This document shows, in pieces, positions 14,546 to 17,809 of a DNA stretch of 17,809 nucleotides. Source of the stretch: UKL13-2 sp964417885 (GTDB lineage Bacteria > Pseudomonadota > Gammaproteobacteria > Burkholderiales > Usitatibacteraceae); NCBI GenBank assembly GCA_964417885.1, contig CAYQKN010000081.1:1-17809 (forward strand). The letters run 5' to 3'. A model generated the notes under the pieces. It was not told the DNA's origin. It worked only from the letters and a program-made list of their open reading frames with translations, and made no database searches. Positions within the stretch are counted from its first letter, which is position 1. Every line of letters begins with the position of its first letter. The position numbers and the translations under genes are program-made.

Positions 14546-15406
14546 TCATTCCAGCACCATCTGCGCCATCACCGGAAAGTGATCGGACGGATAGCGCTGG
14601 TTGAGCGAATCGCTCAGCACGCCGTACTTCAGCACCCTGAACTGGCGCCCGACAAAAATGTAATCAATGCGCGCAATCGGCGCGAGATGCCACTTGAAAT
14701 CATTGAACGTGGCCTCCGGGCCATAGGGCGGCGCGAGACTCACCTGCCTCGCATCGCGCAGGGCGCCGCGCATGGTGGCGATCGGCTCGCTGTCCGGCGT
14801 GGCATTGAAGTCACCCAGGCAGATTACCGGCTCGTTGCCGGCGATCTCGCTGATCTTGCGCAGCACCAGCCGGGCCGATTCACGGCGGGCGACAACGCCC
14901 TGGTGATCGAAATGCACCGAGAACACATAAAACGTCTTGCCGCTCGCGGCATCGCGCAACTGCGCCCAGGAGGCAAGCCGTTTGCAGCAGGTGGCGTCCC
15001 AGCCCAGCGATGGCCGATCCGGTGTTTCGCTGAGCCAGAAATCGCCGTTGCGCTGCAGGTTGAAGCGGTCGCGGCGGTAGAAGATGGCCGAGTGCTCGCC
15101 GCCCTGCCGGCCGTCATCGCGGCCCGCGCCGACATGAGCGTATTCGTCCAGCGCCGCCAGGTCCTGGACCTGGTCGTTCAACCCTTCCTGGGTGCCAAAA
15201 ACGTCAAAGGCATGGAACCGGATCAGCGCCTTCACCGCGGTGCGGCGCAATGGCCAGGCATTGGCGCCATCGTTCGGATTGTTGTAACGCAGGTTGTAGC
15301 TCGCCACCGTGAGCGGCGCACCGGATGCGGCGGCACGGGCTGGCGCTGCCATGCCGGCCTGCAGTGCCAGCACCGCAATCAGCAGCAATACGCGAATCGT
15401 CAACAT
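14546..15406 (-). CDS. Exported endonuclease/exonuclease/phosphatase-family enzyme
   Basis: A 286-residue enzyme of the EEP superfamily (Mg2+-dependent phosphoesterases). A Sec signal peptide (LLLIAVLALQAGMAAPARA) places it outside the cytoplasm. Family motifs are in order: SYNLRYNN (Asn38), FGTQEG (Glu74, metal ligand), SVHFDHQG, GDFNATPDSEP (Asp199, Asn201) and YPSDHFPV (Asp275, His276). All expected catalytic residues are present, so it should be active on a nucleic acid, phospholipid head group or sugar phosphate. ATG 15406 begins the signal peptide behind a GGGAG/GGGG ribosome site; an upstream in-frame ATG at 15451 is less likely. Its regulatory region is shared with the divergent phosphatase gene. 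Confidence 0.9.
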   Translation of the reverse strand: MLTIRVLLLIAVLALQAGMAAPARAAASGAPLTVASYNLRYNNPNDGANAWPLRRTAVKALIRFHAFDVFGTQEGLNDQVQDLAALDEYAHVGAGRDDGRQGGEHSAIFYRRDRFNLQRNGDFWLSETPDRPSLGWDATCCKRLASWAQLRDAASGKTFYVFSVHFDHQGVVARRESARLVLRKISEIAGNEPVICLGDFNATPDSEPIATMRGALRDARQVSLAPPYGPEATFNDFKWHLAPIARIDYIFVGRQFRVLKYGVLSDSLNQRYPSDHFPVMAQMVLE

Positions 15407-15421
15407 TGCCCCGCTCCCGTT

Positions 15422-15435
15422 GCCAGCCTGCTGGC
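15422..15435. promoter_or_regulatory. 14-bp palindrome in the divergent phosphoesterase promoter region
   Basis: GCCAGC (15422-15427) and GCTGGC (15430-15435) form a perfect palindrome with a 2-nt centre, 16-29 nt upstream of the EEP start codon and inside the 136-bp divergent gap. It could be an operator or an mRNA hairpin near the EEP ribosome site. No strong -35/-10 pair is seen in the gap; TAAAAT near 15486 is a possible plus-strand -10. Confidence 0.35.
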
Positions 15436-15542
15436 TGCCCGCCATCAACATTCAAGAGAAATTCCCGGCTTGATCGCTTTGTTACTTAAAATGCCTCAGG
15501 CCAATCCAAACCGCATTATCCCGCACTCACCGAGCCACCAAT

Positions 15543-16745
15543 ATGACGCGATTTCCGCATCCGTTTCCGGCCGCCGCCCGGTTTTTCCTCGCGTGCCTGC
15601 TGTTGCTCGGCGCTGCCGTCAGTGCCGAGACACGCCTTGCGACCCCGCCAGTCCAGGCAGGCGAACGCGCCGCCGCAGACCCGGCCATCGACGATGGCCC
15701 CTATGCGACTTATCTGACCGACGGCGCCGGCCTGGCGGTGACGTGGCTATGCCGTGGCATGCCGGTTCGCAAGCGCCTGGCCAGGACCGGCGGCGCGGTG
15801 ATCGAACCGGAATGCGGCTACCCGAAGCCGATCACCATCCGCGACGAGGCACCGACCTTTCCCGTGCCCGCGCGATTCACCGCGAAAAAAGTGGCGGCAC
15901 TCAGCGACGTGCACGGCCAGTTCGACGTCATGGTCCGGCTGCTGCAGGCGAACGGGGTGATCGACCGCGAGATGAAGTGGTCGTTCGGCGACGGTCATCT
16001 GGTGGTCATCGGCGACATGTTTGACCGCGGCCCCAGGGTGACCGAGGTGCTGTGGCTGCTCTACCAGCTGGAAGCGGAAGCCCGCGCAGCCGGCGGCGCG
16101 CTGCACGTCATGCTCGGCAACCATGAGGCGATGGTGCTCTACGACGACCTGCGCTACATCCATCCGCGCTACGCCGCGGTCGCCAAAGGCCTCAACGACA
16201 GCTACCCGGGGCTGTTCAGCGACCAGACGGTGCTGGGGCGCTGGCTGCGCACCAAGCCGTTCCTGCTGCAGGTGAACGACATGCTGTTTGTGCATGGCGG
16301 CCTGAACCCCGAATACGCCGCGCTCAAGCTGGGCATGCAGGAAACCAACGAAGCCTTTCGCGCCTCGCTCGGCCTGCCGCGCAACACCGTGCGGGCCACG
16401 CCGCTGCCGGCGTTCCTGTACGGATCGCGCGGCCCGATCTGGTATCGCGGCTACTTTCGCGAGCCGCTGATCGACAGCGCCGAACTCGACCGCCTGCTGG
16501 TCCAGTACGGCGTCAAACGCATCGTGGTGGGACACACCACCCTGAGCGGCGTGTATTCGCATCACGCCGGCCGCGTGATCAACACCGACACCGATATCCA
16601 GGCGGGTGAAAACGGCGAGCTGTTCCTCTGGACCGAAGGCCGGCTCGCGCGCGGCACCCTGCGCGGTGAACAGCTGCCGCTGACGGATTACGCGACGCGC
16701 GCCGAGCCGGCCGCGCGCCAGGGTCCCCGCCCGCCGCCGGGCTAG
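15543..16745 (+). CDS. Exported Shewanella-like PPP-type phosphatase (metallophosphoesterase)
   Basis: A 400-residue metallophosphoesterase of the Shewanella-like group within the PPP superfamily. The N terminus is a Sec signal peptide (AARFFLACLLLLGAAVSAE). All metal-ligand motifs are present: SDVHGQFD (residues 121-128; Asp122, His124), GDMFDRGP (157-164), GNHEAM (Asn193, His194), HGG (His251) and GHT (His331). The enzyme probably hydrolyses phosphomonoesters or phosphotyrosine-type substrates in the periplasm; some relatives in this group are tyrosine phosphatases. The C-terminal 20 residues are Pro/Arg-rich. ATG 15543 has only a weak ribosome site. The LuxR-type gene follows 11 nt after its stop codon, indicating cotranscription. 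Confidence 0.9.
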   Translation: MTRFPHPFPAAARFFLACLLLLGAAVSAETRLATPPVQAGERAAADPAIDDGPYATYLTDGAGLAVTWLCRGMPVRKRLARTGGAVIEPECGYPKPITIRDEAPTFPVPARFTAKKVAALSDVHGQFDVMVRLLQANGVIDREMKWSFGDGHLVVIGDMFDRGPRVTEVLWLLYQLEAEARAAGGALHVMLGNHEAMVLYDDLRYIHPRYAAVAKGLNDSYPGLFSDQTVLGRWLRTKPFLLQVNDMLFVHGGLNPEYAALKLGMQETNEAFRASLGLPRNTVRATPLPAFLYGSRGPIWYRGYFREPLIDSAELDRLLVQYGVKRIVVGHTTLSGVYSHHAGRVINTDTDIQAGENGELFLWTEGRLARGTLRGEQLPLTDYATRAEPAARQGPRPPPG

Positions 16746-16756
16746 TAGAATCGGCC

Positions 16757-17212
16757 ATGCGCAAACATGTGCTTCTTTACGGACTGCTCGGCGGGGTGCT
16801 GATCGCCGGCCTCAAGTTCATCGAGTATCGATGGCTGGTGGTCGAGTATTCGGTCGAGATGTACGGCGCGCTGGTGGCGGTGGTGTTTGCCGCGCTGGGC
16901 ATCTGGCTCGGTCTGCGCCTCACGCGGCCCGCACGCCATGCCGAGACGGTGGTGGTGCGAGAGGTGATGGTGGCGGCGCCGGCCGGATTCGTCCGCGACC
17001 AGGCCCGGGTCGCGTTGCTCGGCATCACGCCGCGCGAGCTGGAGATCCTGCAGCTGATCGCCGAGGGGCTTTCCAACAAGGAAATCGCCGCCCGGGTGTT
17101 TGTCAGCGAGAACACGGTCAAGACCCATTCCAGCCGGCTGTTGGACAAGCTCGGTGCGCGAAGACGGACACAGGCGGTGCAACTGGCAAAGGAGCTGCGG
17201 CTGATTCCTTAG
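16757..17212 (+). CDS. Membrane-tethered LuxR-type HTH regulator
   Basis: A 151-residue protein with two N-terminal membrane helices (about residues 6-24 and 36-56), a linker, and a C-terminal LuxR/GerE helix-turn-helix (about 91-145: TPRELEILQLIAEGLSNKEI, then VSENTVKTHSSRLLDKLGA). There is no receiver or autoinducer domain, so sensing, if any, is through the membrane part. Small LuxR-type proteins of this build often precede DUF4199 genes, as here. ATG 16757 follows the phosphatase stop codon by 11 nt without a clear Shine-Dalgarno, suggesting translational coupling or weak expression. Confidence 0.9.
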   Translation: MRKHVLLYGLLGGVLIAGLKFIEYRWLVVEYSVEMYGALVAVVFAALGIWLGLRLTRPARHAETVVVREVMVAAPAGFVRDQARVALLGITPRELEILQLIAEGLSNKEIAARVFVSENTVKTHSSRLLDKLGARRRTQAVQLAKELRLIP

Positions 17213-17274
17213 CTGGCCCGCGCGGCGGCCCGCGACCGGTGTTTGCGCGTGATTTCGCACAGAATTGGCCAAAA

Positions 17275-17290
17275 TCATCCTTTCGGATGA
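17275..17290. promoter_or_regulatory. Perfect dyad upstream of the DUF4199 gene, candidate LuxR operator
   Basis: TCATCC (17275-17280) and GGATGA (17285-17290) are perfect complements around TTTC. The dyad lies 58 nt before the DUF4199 start codon and 62 nt after the LuxR-type gene, the expected place for an operator. It is followed downstream by TAGATT (17314-17319), a possible -10. There is no T-run, so a terminator is less likely. Confidence 0.45.
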
Positions 17291-17348
17291 CGCGCCCGAT
17301 CGCATCCGGCAGCTAGATTCACCCTTCCTAAACCTTACGGGAGTTGCC

Positions 17349-17809
17349 ATGCGAAAGATCGTGCTGACCTTCGGCCTCATTGCCGGTGCGGTGCTGTCGG
17401 TGATGATGCTGCTCACCCTGCCCTTCATGGACAGGATCGGCTTCGACAAAGGCGAGATCATCGGCTACACCACGATGGTGCTGGCCTTCCTGATGGTCTA
17501 TTTCGGTATCCGCTCCTACCGCGACAACGTCGCCGGCGGCAGCATCACATTCGGCCGCGCCTTCCTGGTCGGGCTGCTGATCACCTTTGTCGCCAGCGCC
17601 TGCTACGTCGCCACCTGGCAGGTCGTCTATCACAAGCTGGCGCCGGACTTCGGCGAGAAGTACACCGCCTACGCGGTCGAGAAGGCAAAGAAATCCGGCG
17701 CCACCGAACAGCAGGTCGCCGCACAGGCGAAGGAAATAACGGAGATGATGGCCCTGTACAAGAATCCGCTGGTGAACATCGCGATCACCTTTCTCGAGCC
17801 GTTGCCAGT
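17349..17809 (+). CDS. DUF4199 membrane protein (3' end cut by window edge)
   Basis: About 153 codons of a DUF4199 protein are visible before the right edge. Hydrophobic segments lie near residues 4-26, 36-54, 68-92 and 142-153. The cytoplasmic or periplasmic stretch between helices three and four is charged (KYTAYAVEKAKKSGATEQQV). The SYRDNVAGGSITFGRAF segment is the family hallmark. ATG 17349 has GGGAG seven nt upstream. Family proteins are usually near 165-180 residues, so only the end is missing. Function is unknown; pairing with the LuxR-type gene suggests it is the regulated target. Confidence 0.85.
   Translation, partial: MRKIVLTFGLIAGAVLSVMMLLTLPFMDRIGFDKGEIIGYTTMVLAFLMVYFGIRSYRDNVAGGSITFGRAFLVGLLITFVASACYVATWQVVYHKLAPDFGEKYTAYAVEKAKKSGATEQQVAAQAKEITEMMALYKNPLVNIAITFLEPLP

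Noticed and set aside
13003..14604. Plus-strand open frame of 533 codons
   Set aside because: Covers two minus-strand exported proteins with good ribosome sites; composition is that of a shadow frame.
14390..16024. Plus-strand open frame of 544 codons
   Set aside because: Runs antisense through the EEP enzyme and out of frame into the phosphatase, both clearly real.
1..17809. tRNA, rRNA, CRISPR array, insertion sequence or prophage genes
   Set aside because: None were recognised by eye: no cloverleaf, regularly spaced repeats, transposase or phage motifs.

Overview
The window is about 17.8 kb of GC-rich, densely coded bacterial DNA. There are 16 genes or gene fragments, no tRNA, rRNA, CRISPR array or insertion sequence, and short intergenic gaps (the largest is just under 300 bp). 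Codon use is strongly GC3-biased, which creates long antisense shadow frames. The protein families suggest a beta- or gammaproteobacterium: RsuA, a Shewanella-like phosphatase, a LuxR/DUF4199 pair, a lyase ending in InlB-repeat/FN3/dockerin-like modules, and a small disordered protein of a type I associate with Burkholderiales. I cannot place it more closely from sequence alone.

Layout. (1) 1-1519, minus: an ABC exporter half-transporter cut by the left edge. A hairpin-bearing gap separates it from a divergent CPA1 Na+/H+ antiporter (1779-3092, plus). (2) 3105-4584, minus: an alpha/beta-hydrolase-fold protein followed by a His-rich DUF4396 membrane protein. The DUF4396 gene has its own promoter, which looks like a textbook CueR/MerR-type copper promoter (19-bp spacer with an ACCTT/AAGGT dyad) and whose -35 overlaps the hydrolase stop codon. 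(3) 4715-5360, plus: a sigma70 promoter with an operator-like dyad in its spacer, then a 60-codon ORF that resembles only the C-terminal end of an ArsR-family repressor, then a DUF1801 gene overlapping it by GTGA. I read this as a decayed ArsR operon. (4) 5470-7985, minus: an orphan oligopeptide-type ABC substrate-binding protein and a seven-helix membrane protein, separated by a gap rich in inverted repeats. (5) 8284-11352, plus: a large secreted heparinase II/III-type polysaccharide lyase with appended modules. (6) 11547-12239, plus: two small uncharacterised proteins. (7) 12265-15406, minus: an exported endonuclease/exonuclease/phosphatase-family enzyme, an exported membrane-anchored protein and an exported small protein, both of unknown function, then RsuA. 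(8) 15543-17809, plus: an exported PPP-type phosphatase, a membrane-tethered LuxR-type regulator 11 nt behind it, and a DUF4199 membrane protein cut by the right edge.

Most of this is ordinary chromosomal accessory content. The items most worth a second look are the predicted copper-responsive DUF4396 unit, the apparent ArsR remnant under an intact-looking promoter/operator, the long dyad at 6212-6279, and the LuxR/DUF4199 pair with a perfect dyad between the genes. No wholly new multi-gene system is evident.
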